From assembly GCF_907164915.1 (NCBI RefSeq), contig NC_061866.1, positions 52,077,113 through 52,141,112 of the forward strand: a stretch of 64,000 bases of DNA, read 5' to 3'. A program made the position numbers and the translations under genes. This stretch comes from Impatiens glandulifera (taxonomy: Eukaryota; Streptophyta; Magnoliopsida; Ericales; Balsaminaceae). Positions 53,519-63,948 of the stretch are shown here, in pieces. Under the pieces are notes generated by a model. That model made no database searches and was not told the origin of the DNA. It worked only from the letters and a program-made list of their open reading frames with translations. The stretch's first letter is position 1. The number at the start of each line of letters is the position of its first letter.

Positions 53519-53761
53519 TCAATGTACGCATATTACATATTACGCGTAAGTGTAATTCGCGTAAGTGTAATTCACGTAAGTGTAATACGCGTAAGTGTAA
53601 TTCGCGTAAGTGTAATTCGCGTAAGTGTAATTCGAGTAAATGCAATTACAGGGGTAAAATGGACATTTCGCAGGGCAAAAAGGCCCATTTTGCAAACATT
53701 AGCAGACGCGGGCCTTTTTTGGAATTAAGCCACTTATGAGGGCCATTTCATCAAATTTCCC
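53519..53761 (-). repeat. Outer part of the right inverted arm with 15-bp array
   Basis: Reverse complement of 50577-50860, with about seven 15-bp units (GCGTAAGTGTAATTC) against nine to ten on the left. It ends exactly at the AATTAATC target copy. Confidence 0.85.
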
Positions 53762-53769
53762 AATTAATC

Positions 53770-55542
53770 TACTTCCGTCCTCATAAACTATATATATTAA
53801 TGTCACATATTTAACTAATTCTCGTGGGTTATATATAACCCGTACTTAATCAGACGCAAAATTTGCTGACTGACGGGTTCGTACCCAGAAACTTAGAGAA
53901 GAACTTAGAGAGGTTGTTGATATATTCAACTCTTGTTACTGCTAGACTAGAAGAGAGTATGAACTTTAATTTTGTTTTTTTGAGATAGACTTGAAAAAGA
54001 TAAAGAATAAATTATTGATGATTCGACTAAATTGAACGTGGGTTTTGATATTTTTTGAATTAAATGAAAATTATGGGTCATTTCATATTCTTACAATAAA
54101 TAAATAAAAAATAATCAGGATGATCTTATGCCCATCTCTAACGTAAATCCACAATGCTCCATTCTAATTAATTAAGTCAGAATTGAATATAAGATATGAT
54201 GTCCATTTGGGATGAACTCTTTTTTTAAAGTTATATTACTAAAGTATTATTGGAATTTAACAATTTAAAATTATGAAAATAAATTAAAGAAGTTTTTTTT
54301 AATACATAAATTGAAAGAAAATATATGATGTGATTTTTTATTTAAATCTAAAAGATCAAACAAGCTTAAGTCATATATATATTATTGATCACCCATTAAG
54401 AATATAAAATATATATATAGTCAATAATTATAATAAGTTAAACATTATTATAACTTTGAATATAGGCTTGCACCCATTTGTTTGATTAAATAAAATCTTT
54501 GTCATTTAAACTACTCTAAGAGTATTAATTAAAATATAAATATCTTTGTTTTTCTAATAATACATTTTAAAATTGGTAATTTGTCACTCTCTGTTTAAAA
54601 AATATTTAATATTTTCTTCCAACAAGACTATATAAATAACTCATATTACTTTCTAATGTTGCTTTAAAAGCTGATTTTGCTCTCAATTTGTGACACAATC
54701 ATTTTAATTAATCAAACAAATGAACTTTTAATATGGGAGGAGCTACATAAAGATGATTAAGAAAACAAAAGAACTTATGAGCCTAACCGAACTAATTTAA
54801 AGCAACTAATAATTATTGTACATCAAACAAGTCTTTATAAAGTTTGGGGGAAAACAACTAGTTAAAGTTGAGAGAAAGATCTAAACCTTAATTACTTGAG
54901 AAAAAAGGAAAAGTTGAGTCAAGTGATTATTACTTAAGGGGGCCTATTTTCCCTTTTTACCATGCTTTTTCTCAAAGAGCAGAGTTCAAGAAGAGAGTGT
55001 GGGGACTCTAATTTGAGTAAATTCAATGTATAGAGAGCTCTAACTGTCAACTTATGTGAGATTTAAAGAACTACTGCTTTTCTAGCCATTATACATTGTA
55101 TTGATTTAACATCATTTTCTAAAATTATTGTCAAAGAATTTTCCAAGGAATTTGGATCATTGGAGCTCCACACGCCTTAATTTACAATTGATTGTACCTA
55201 ACTTAAATTTGACATAATATTTAGTTATACCAATAAGATGGCATGGTCACATACTCAAGTTTCATGTTAATGTTGAGTTTTGATCTCCTAATTTGAGAGA
55301 CCCAACTTGGCGTGGGCTTTATTTATGCCCAATATATATTATAATGTGAAGTGACATTATTTTTTTATTTAGGTTTTCAATGAGTTTACATAACAACAGA
55401 TAGAGTAGAGCAAAAACAGATAGCCGTCGGAGTTTACACTCTTTGATCGACTTCAAACATTGACAACTTATTGGTTATTTATGATGTTACGTTCTGAACG
55501 GTGAAGATTTGTTTTCCGAGGATTCTAATTAGTAAGTCTGAC
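53770..55542. other. AT-rich spacer between the Pack-MULE-like and CACTA elements
   Basis: Contains a SINE relic (53815-53955) and otherwise AT-rich unique-looking sequence. No gene is recognised. Confidence 0.45.
53815..53955 (-). mobile_element. Diverged SINE copy related to 1696-1960
   Basis: Minus-strand CTGGGTACGAACCCGTCAG (B-box region) and the following body up to CCCACGAGAATTAG align in order with the SINE in the helicase intron. The poly(A) and the left boundary are unclear. Confidence 0.55.
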
Positions 55543-55559
55543 CACTGGTGAAAAAGTGG

Positions 55560-56180
55560 TCAAAACCGAGAGTTAAAACTCTCGGTTTTGAGCATATAAC
55601 TCTCGGTAAAGAGACCTTACCGAAGGTTTTAGTAACTCTCGCCATCCCTCGGTATCGACTCTCTCGGGATTTCCACAAAGGGAAAAACCGAGAGTTATAT
55701 GAAAACTTTCGGATTTTTCTCTTTTGGAAAAACCGAGGGTTTTACAAAGAACTTTCGGTTTTCTCTTTTGTGGAAAAACCGAGGGTTTTACAAAGAACCT
55801 TCGGTTTTTCTCTTTGTGGAAAAACCGAGGGTTTTACAAAGAACCCTCGGTTTTTCTCTTTGTGGAAAAACCGAGGGTTTTACAAAGAACCTTCGGGTTT
55901 TCTCTTTGTGGAAAAACCGAGGGTTTTACAAAGAACCTTCGGTTTTTCTGTTTGTGGAAAAACCGAGGGTTTTACAAAGAACTTTCGGTTTTTCTCTTTG
56001 TGGAAAAACCGAGGGTTTTACAAAGAACTTTCGGGTTTTCTCTTTGTGGTAAAACCGAGGGTTTTTCATATAACTCTCGGTTTTCTCTTCGGCTGAAAAC
56101 CGAGAGTTTTCTAATATCTCTCGGTTTTTCAACAAAGAGAAAACCCGAGAGATTTCATTTTTACTTTCGGTTTTTTCATG
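55560..56180. repeat. Left subterminal array, 45-bp units with CCGAGGG/CCGAGAG palindromes
   Basis: About eight tandem copies of a 45-bp unit (AAAACCGAGGGTTTTACAAA with AACCTTCGGTTTTTCTCTTTGTGG variants) at 55720-56060, flanked by single AACCGAGAGTT palindromes. The 45-bp length and lack of stops leave all three forward frames open. Such arrays are the expected TnpA binding regions of CACTA elements. Confidence 0.88.
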
Positions 56181-56392
56181 TAAATTTTTAAAAATGTGCG
56201 GATTATTTTTTTCGCAACCAAAACCTGTTCAGCCACCAAACCAATATATCAATGATAAAAGAAATTCAACATACATTAAACGATCACATTAATTGATCAT
56301 GAACATTACAAAATTCGACACCAAACTAATATTCCGAACAATCTGTTCTAAATCCAACCACTAATGAAAAAATGTTTTGAATCGAAACTACC

Positions 56393-58143
56393 TTAGCTTG
56401 TGGGGGGAGGAGGTGGTCCTTGCCTCATATACAATTCTATTCTCTCCATTCTTGCGTTCATCTCTAACTTCTCCCTCTCCATTCTTTCCACAATTTCTTC
56501 ATTTTCCGCTTTCATTTCATCCATTCTGCGCCTTCTTTCTTCATCCCTCTTCTCCAGTTCCTCCAGCTTGAGCTTCATCATTTGATTCTCTTCTAACAAT
56601 CGCTCATTGTTTCGCTGTGAACTGTTTCCACTACGACGATCCTCACGAAAGTGTGTGGGTCGGACGCCTGATCCCATTCCGAAGACGACCCCGTGTTTTT
56701 GTTGTCCGAACACCCTCTCCGTCAATTCAAAATCAGATATTCCCGGTTCGTTACTAACAACCTCCTCCATCTCAGCCTGCACAATTCAAATAAAATATCA
56801 TTTCTATAATAAAAAAACTAGGCATATTCAATTCACTTACAATTTTCTCTTGCACGTGTTCGTCCGGGACGGGTGTTGGGTTTTCTTGTGTCGGTTTTGG
56901 TGTACGGATCCTCTTGAATACTTCAATTACAGACGGTGGCCGTCCCATTTCAATCGCCTGTTGAAATAAATGATTTATATAATTAATAACAATCTTTATA
57001 TTAAGTTATTACAAATAATGTACTTACCAACTCGTCTTTAATTTGTGCAAACGGTCTACTTCCCGTTCGATGTGGGAATTTCAGATTCTTCCGGTTCTTC
57101 ATATTTGTAGTACCGTGTCTCTGTATTTGAAATAACAAATGAAGTTAGATTAATTAATATCAACTCTTATTTGAATTATGAAACCGTACCTTAAACGTTT
57201 CTGTGAAGAAATGGTTGCGACACACAAACTCCCAATCATCTCGATCGTAGTCCGGTGGAGGATTAGCCAGTACCGCCGCCTCGTCTCCTTTGTGGATGCG
57301 GATATAATTCTTGTTCAAATCCGACCGCCATCTATCCCATATCTGATTGGCGTGTCCCAACCCCGTCGTTCGAAAAGACTCAATGTCACCATTAGTCGCT
57401 TCGAACGGATCCTGAAAAAAATAACATCCAAATGTGAAAAATAATTATTTAATGACGTAATGTTTAATCAAGTAATAATTATTAACCTTGATAGCAGTCC
57501 ACAGTGAATCCAATTGGTCTGCACTTAAAGCCTTCCACTTGAGAAGACGGTGTGAGACGGCTGCGGGGCTCCGGATAATCGACCCCACATGTCTAGACCA
57601 CCGTGTCCTTCCCACGTCTGTACCGCCTGGCCTCCCATCCTTCTCTCTAAATGTTAGAGGGATCCTCGTCCCCGCTAGCCTCTTAGACAGCGCAATATTC
57701 TTGTTCTTCCCCCGTCTCTTGCGGGCAGAAGATTCTTCAAAATTATCAAAATCTTAATTAAATATGTCAATCAATTGAAACACTAACTAATTTGTAAACG
57801 AAATACCTGTCGATGATGGGTCGGGAGTGGTCCCGTGCTCCTCCTCGTCATCCTGCTCCTCGATAGGCTCCTCAAGACCCTCGTCTTCAGCCTCATCGCT
57901 AGGCACGTTATCAGCGAATGTGCTCTCTATATACTCTGCGATGTCATCAATATCGTCTTCAGTCTCGTATGTTCGGGGAGGCGCAGTAGCTATCGGGACC
58001 ACAGGAATCGGTGGTTGGTCTCTCAAAGACGATCCTCGTTGCTTTAACGACTCGGATTGGGCAAGTAGGTTTTGGTAACTCTTATCCAATTTCTTGGGTG
58101 TCTTCCTCATACTCTTCCAAGTTGTTTTAGGACCTTCAGACAT
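56393..58143 (-). CDS. CACTA TnpA-like protein (plant transposase, Transposase_24)
   Basis: Six exons join in phase without stops: 57807-58143, 57487-57734, 57190-57411, 57028-57120, 56841-56957 and 56393-56776, for 466 residues. The N terminus is acidic (EEPIEEQDDEEEHG). The central part has RKRRGKNKNIALSKRLAGTR, WDRWRSDLNKNYIRIHKGD, WEFVCRNHFFTETFK and RHGTTNMKNRKNLKFPHRTGSRPF, the Ptta/En/Spm Transposase_24 pattern. The C terminus is a coiled coil (residues about 385-455, rich in EEL/RRRM/EEIVERM) ending in a proline run. In En/Spm, TnpA binds subterminal repeats and brings the ends together; that role is inferred here. It looks intact, so it could still be expressed. Confidence 0.82.
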
Positions 58144-58253
58144 TCTTAATTCACACCATTAATAAAAATGAGTGAATACTTGAAATAAAGTAGTAATAAA
58201 AATGAATATAAAGTTAAAAACATAATTAAATCTACCTAATTAATTAATCTGAA

Positions 58254-60028
58254 CTATATGTTTGTAAACCGCGGTTTTATTTTTGTCACAATCTTCCAAC
58301 CGGGTCGGGCTGACATATCAGGGGCGTAGAATACTTGTTTTGCTTGACTCGCCAATATATACGGGTCTTGACTTTGCGTTTTCAATATTCGGTTTACATT
58401 TACACTTACGAAGCCATATTTATCCACTTTCACTCCTAGTTCCCCCGAGTGTGTATCAAACCACTTACACTTGAATAAAACAACTCGTTTGTGAGAATAG
58501 TATTGTAATTCGATTATATCCGTCAAAACTCCGTAGTATGACATAGTTTCAGATCCGTTGTATCCCTCAACAACCACCCCACTATTTTGAGTTGTCAAAC
58601 CTTCGTCGTGTTTTTCTGTACAGAATTTGAATCCATTTACTTTACACCAAACATACATAGACGAGTACATACTTGGACCTTCTCCTAAGATCTTGAGGTC
58701 TCTTGATATGTCGTTAATTTCTGCTAAATGGGCGACCTATATATGTATCCGAAATGTAGTTGTTAATATGAATAAGAAGAGTTAGGATATATGGTTTGTA
58801 ATTTACTCACTCGATGCTTGAAATATGCGGCAAACGTTTCTCCACTGGACTCGTTGTTATAATCTCTGCAAATAGATCGAATGCTAATTAGTAACACTCT
58901 TTAATGCTAATTAGTAACAGCAACTTTGAAACTTACATGTAAAAAGGTTCTGCTTCGGGACAATTTTTCAAAATGTAAGAATGAGCTGTCACTCGATCTA
59001 TATAATCCAAGTTGTATACTTTTCCGTTGGATAGGTCTTCCAATGATGCAAATATTGAAATCCCCGAGATTTCAGGTTGTGCATTTTCTTGATCTTGTTC
59101 CTCCATATACCTGGCACATAAGCTAATACTTTCGTTAACAAGATAGCTCTCGCTTATAGAGGCTTCGGGGTGGTTATTATTTCCCGGTTTGCTTCTCCCG
59201 AACTGTCCCACTTGTTTGGTCGACTTTCCATCTTGAAAGACCGCAAACTCTGCAAGAATCTTCATTTATGCCGTCCTTCCAAAATAGCATACAGTTGTTC
59301 TTACATGCGTCTATCTTGTCATATTTTAGCCCGATATCAGTAATGAATTTTTTACTTTCGTAGTACGAGTTTGGCAATTGAGCGTCAATCGGTAATATGT
59401 AGTCTTTAAGCAGACGCAGCAACATATCGAACGAAGAATTCGTCCATTGACATACATTTTTTATGTGAAGTAGTTTCAGTAGTGCCGATGATTTCGTTAT
59501 TCGAGCACCTTCATACAATGGTCGTTTGGAATCATCAAGCAATTTATAAAATCTATGCGCATCTTCGACTGGTTCATCGTTATCCGGGCCGTCATTAACG
59601 TTTGGGAACATATCGTTTATAAATTCGTGCATATATCGTTCTTCGTTGACCTGTTCATTAACTGTATTATTCATCTCCGGTCTCGGATCGTTGAATTCCG
59701 GCACGGCATCCTCCGACTGATCATCGTCGTCATCATCATCGTAGTCATCGGCATCTTCATCGACATCTTCATTAACCACTTGAGTAGTGCGTCTCTTTTC
59801 TCCATGAAAATACCAATACTCATAATGAATATTTATTCCATAAACGATGAGGTGAGTCTTCACTTCGTCTATTTCCATAAACGGCGTGTTCAAGCATTTC
59901 ACGCAGGGACATTTCACGGTTTGTCGGGATGTATTCCTAACAGCATACTCGAGGAATTTGTCAACACCTTCCTCGTAATCTGGATGATCTCGACGTAAGG
60001 TCATCCAACTTTTATCGGGTACTTCCAT
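58254..60028 (-). pseudogene. CACTA TnpD-like transposase with deleted catalytic core
   Basis: The start MEVPDKSWMTL at 60028 follows an acceptor. The first part is a Transpos_assoc domain (WMTLRRDHPDYEEG, CPCVKCLN, HLIVYGI, YWYFHGE), an acidic linker with a long Asp run, then the opening of Transposase_21 (ALLKLLHIKN, LPNSYYESKKFI, LFWKDGINEDSCRVCGLSRW). It then jumps, with a frameshift at about 59180-59265, to the end of a DUF4218-type region (ESYLVNESISLCARYM) and continues through spliced exons 58937, 58811-58865 and 58254-58736 into a DUF4216-like region (VVLFKCKWFDTH, QVFYAPDM). The DDE catalytic part is missing, so the element is a deletion derivative unable to transpose itself. Confidence 0.8.
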
Positions 60029-62040
60029 ATTTCTAATAAAATGGAAAACAACCCGCATTATTATTAACTTAAATTTGTCTAAATTAATTAGGCTTACATA
60101 ATGCTAACATAATTTATATCTAATCTATCATTATCCAACCAATAATCAATTTCATCTAACATTATCGAAGCCCAATTCAACCTAAACAAACAATATTTCA
60201 TTCATATACATTTCGACAATATATAACATTATCCAAGCCAAATTTCACCTAAAGAAACATTAATATGTCATTCATATACATTTCAAACATAATCTAACAT
60301 TATCCAAGCCAAATTCCACCTAAACAAACAATTTTTCATCATAAACATTTCAAATCTAATCTAACCTAATTTAACCAATCTAGCACGGCATTCTTCAATC
60401 TTGCCTAATTCAAATAACCAATTCATACCTAAAATTCAATATAGTGCAAACAATGCAATTCTAACTTAAAATCTAATTTATTCATACATAAACCAAATCT
60501 AACATAATAAAATCTAATTCAAACAATTCAATTCATACCTAAAATCCAATATAATCCTAACAACATGAAAATCCTTAAAAACTGACCTTTTTCAGCAGTT
60601 GTGGCGGCGACGGTGGAGGAGGCAGCTGAAGGTGGAATAACCTCGGCGATCTTCAAGAGACGTACGGTCCTAATCCAAAATCAGACAAAATCAAACCATA
60701 ATGTCAAACTTAAATTTGACATAAATCCACCAAAGTTCAAACTAAATCATAGACCAAACAAAATATAATCTAACAAACCTATATAAAAACCAAATCTAAC
60801 CAAAATATTGAACATATAACCTAAATCTAACATTAATCAAACAATTTCAAACCAAATTTAATAACCAAAATCTCAATCTAATCCAAACAATTCAATTCTA
60901 ACATAATCTCAATAAATATCAATGAAACCAAATATCCAAACCTAAAAACAAACTCAATATAAACCAATTTTGTACATTAATCAAACCTAATAACCAAACC
61001 TAAATCAAAATCAATAAACATCAATCAAACCTAATAACCAAACCTAAATCAAATCCAATGTAAACCAATTTTTCACATTAATCAAACCAAAATCAAACCT
61101 CAAAATAACCAAAATCAAGCCAATCTAAACTAATAAATAACAATCTAAACAAAATCTAACATAATTCAACCTAAATCTAACAATTACAAACCAAATATAA
61201 CATATATAACATGAATCTAACATATACATAACCAAATGCTCTCACAGACATTTTGTCAAACACTTGGCAGGCTTCAAATATAACTAACCCTAAATCTAAC
61301 AAATCCTAAAAACAAACTCAATATAAACCAATTTTGTACATTAATCAAACCTAATAACCAAACCTAAATCAAAATCAATAAACATCAATCAAACCTAATA
61401 ACCAAACCTAAATCAAAATCAATAAACATCAATCAAAGCAATTAACCAAACCTAAATCAAATCCAATGTAAACCAATTTTTCACATTAATCAAACCAAAA
61501 TCAAACCTCAAAATAACCAAAATCAAGCCAATCTAAACTAATAAATAACAATCTAAACAAAATCTAACATAATTCAACCTAAATCTAACAATTACAAACC
61601 AAATATAACATATATAACATGAATCTAACATATACATAACCAAATGCTCTCACAGACATTTTGTCAAACACTTGGCAGGCTTCAAATATAACTAACCCTA
61701 AATCTAACAAATCCTAAAAACTAACCCTACATCTAACAAATACTAAAAACTAACACTAAATTAAGAAACTTACCTTCAATCAGGTGGACGGCGGAGGCAC
61801 GGCTGAGAGCGGCGGAGGTGCGGCGGCAGTTCTTCAACCGGAGGGAGTCAGATCTTCAACCGGAGGGAGTCTTCGAGGCTTCAACAGGGGCGGGGTCTTG
61901 GCGGCGTAGTCTTCTACGGGCGGCGTCGTCTTCTTCTACCGGACGGAGTCTTGGCGGCGCTGGAGAAGAGGATTGACTGGAGAGGGCGCGCGGCTGAAGA
62001 GGAAGAAAGCGGAGAAGAAACGGGGAAAAGAGAAAGAGAG
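60029..62040 (-). other. 5' leader and promoter region of the CACTA transposase
   Basis: AT-rich, with a candidate leader exon at 60594-60668 (minus strand; ends CTGAAAAAG|GTCAG) and a GC-rich block at 61780-62040 full of GGCGG and AACCGGAGGGAGTC repeats, as in many CACTA leaders. It also holds a direct duplication (60940-61310 and 61305-61720). No further open frame is supported. Confidence 0.5.
60940..61720. repeat. Direct duplication of about 370-410 bp
   Basis: The block running from AACTCAATATAAACC to CTTGGCAGGCTTCAAATAT occurs twice head to tail (for example ACCAAATGCTCTCACAGACA at 61231 and 61639, 408 bp apart). The second copy has an extra AATCAATAAACATCAATCAA piece. Near identity suggests a recent duplication inside the element. 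Confidence 0.8.
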
Positions 62041-62065
62041 GGTTTTTTTTTAATTTAATACTTGG

Positions 62066-62275
62066 TTACCGAGAGTTATAGCAAAACTCTCGGTTTTTGA
62101 ATATAATAAAAACCGAGAGTTATATGAAAACTCTCGGTTTTTATTATATTCAAAAACCGAGAGTTTTGCTATAACTCTCGGTTTTTATTATATTCAAAAA
62201 CCGAGAGTTTTGCTATAACTCTCGGTTTTTGATGTTCAAATTCCGAGAGTTTTAATATAACTCTCGGTTTGTAAT
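62066..62275. repeat. Right-side subterminal palindromes, CCGAGAG type
   Basis: At least seven AACCGAGAGTT/AACTCTCGGTT copies in alternating orientation, separated by TATAGCAAA or TTATTATATTCAAA spacers. The core is the same as at the left end of the element. Confidence 0.85.
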
Positions 62276-62329
62276 GTTTAAGTACATTTTTACAATTAAA
62301 TTTAAATACACAAAAACGAGAGGCTTTGG

Positions 62330-62860
62330 TAAATCTTTCGTTTTTTATGCATATTTCCGAAAGTTATATATTTAACTTTCGGTTTTACAACATGAGAACT
62401 TGTTAAATTATTTGGATTCTCACTTTCTAATAACGTTGAACAACATTAATTTAACACATTTGATATCCTTAAAACATTTCTCAATCCATATGATCAAACA
62501 TTACACAAATACATAGGATTAAACATAAAACATTCATATACACTTCTATATATAATCAAACACATTCATAAACATTTTAACATTAAAGACAATTTAAATT
62601 TTTAAAATAAAAACACACACTTGATTATATTACTTAGGAGTCTAGATTGGAAGGTAGAAAACCAAAGAATTTAACAATTTGTCAAGTGCTAATTCCGAAA
62701 GTTATATAATTAACTTTCGGAAATATACATCAAAACCGAAGGGTTTATTTAAAACCCTCGTTCTTGAAAAATGTAAAATCCGAAAGTTTATAGAAAACTT
62801 TCGGTTTTGATGGTTATTTCCGAAAGTTAATTATATAACTTTCGGAATTAGCACTTGACA
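62330..62860. repeat. Subterminal palindromes, CCGAAAG type
   Basis: Copies of TCCGAAAGTTA and TAACTTTCGGA, with one symmetrical stretch centred near 62760: GACAAATTGTTAAATTCTTTGG at 62860-62880 is the inverse of 62668-62690. The sequences before and after (62400-62600 and 62880-63060) are themselves related direct copies. Confidence 0.75.
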
Positions 62861-63261
62861 AATTGTTAAATTCTTTGGTTTTTCACATTCTAATGACCTA
62901 TAACAATATTAATTTACCACATTTGATGTCTTTAAAAAATTGCACAATCCATATGATCAAACATTACCTACATTCATAAGATAATCAAACATGCATGAAC
63001 ATTCATATAGACTTCTCTATAATAATCAAACACAATCATAAATATTTGAACATGAAACACAATATTAATTTTTAAAATAGAACACGAAAATGATTATATT
63101 AGTTAGAAGTTAAGATTAGTGGGTTAAAAACAAAATAATTGAACAAACTAGGTAGTGTTAAAACCGAAAGTTATAAAATTAACTTTCGTTTTTGATGTGT
63201 ATTTGCGAAGGTTTTAAATATATCTCTCGGTCTTCACCTTGATCAGAAGTTTTTGGGAATT

Positions 63262-63795
63262 GTTAAAACCGAAGGTTTATTTGAAAACCTTCGGTTTTTA
63301 CCCTTCCCCATACTTAGAAAAAAATCTTAAATTTTTAATGTAAGGTCAAAACCGAAGGTTTATTTGAAAACCTTCGGTTTTAACCCTTCCCCATACTTAC
63401 AAAAAAATCTGATTTTTTTAATGTAAGGTCAAAACCGAAGGTTTATTTGAAAACCTTCGGTTTTTACCATTCCCCATACTTAGAAAAAAATCTGATTTTT
63501 TTAATGTAAGGTCAAAACCGAAGGTTTATTTGAAAACCTTCGGTTTTAACCCTTCCCCATACTTAGAAAAAAATCTGATTTTTTTAATGTAAGGTCAAAA
63601 CCGAAGGTTTATTTGAAAACCTTCGGTTTTTACCATTCCCCATACTTAGAAAAAAATCTGATTTTTTTAATGTAAGGTCAAAATCGAAGGTTTATTTGAA
63701 AACCTTCGGTTTTAACCCTTCCCCATACTTACAAAAAAATCTGATTTTTTTAATGTAAGGTCAAAACCGAAGGTTTTCAAATAAACCCCTCGGTT
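63262..63795. repeat. Tandem array of about 83-bp units with perfect hairpins
   Basis: Six to seven units, each with AAAACCGAAGGTTT, a short ATTTG loop, AAAACCTTCGGTTTT, then CCCTTCCCCATACTTA and a TAATGTAAGGTC tail. The last unit is rearranged, with the arm order changed (GGTTTTCAAATAAACCCCTCGG). Confidence 0.9.
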
Positions 63796-63948
63796 TTGGC
63801 GATGCGTTTTTTTTTTAAAAAATTGTGAAAAGTCAACAAAACATAATTATTTAATAAAACATATTAAACCAAACAAAACAAACATAATAACAATAATTCA
63901 TAAATATTAAAACATAACTGTCATAAATCCATAATAAATCTACAAATT

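Larger units (their letters stand above)
50577..53761. mobile_element. Pack-MULE-like element carrying host gene fragments
   Basis: A 3.2-kb element with long inverted ends starting GGGAAATTTGATGAAATGGC on the left and ending GCCATTTCATCAAATTTCCC on the right. AATTAATC flanks both sides (50569-50576 and 53762-53769). The left arm runs to about 51056. The right arm is split into 52632-52800 and 53519-53761 by a further insert. Between the arms lies the 5' part of a PI4K gamma gene and, in the right arm, a second transcribed-looking segment. Long arms plus captured gene pieces without transposase fit a Pack-MULE. The 8-bp rather than 9-bp duplication leaves another class of long-arm element open. 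Confidence 0.75.

Noticed and set aside
53463..53728. Repetitive open frames on both strands
   Set aside because: Same 15-bp array, right arm copy.
55548..56191. Repetitive proteins of 117-182 residues
   Set aside because: Products of the 45-bp subterminal repeat; no leader, no domain, all frames equally open.
59555..59998. 147-codon plus-strand frame with hydrophobic Ile/Val run
   Set aside because: Antisense shadow of the acidic linker in the CACTA transposase.
63262..63795. CRISPR-like array of repeats with palindromes
   Set aside because: Units are contiguous tandem copies with the same spacers inside a plant CACTA element; there are no variable spacers or cas genes.
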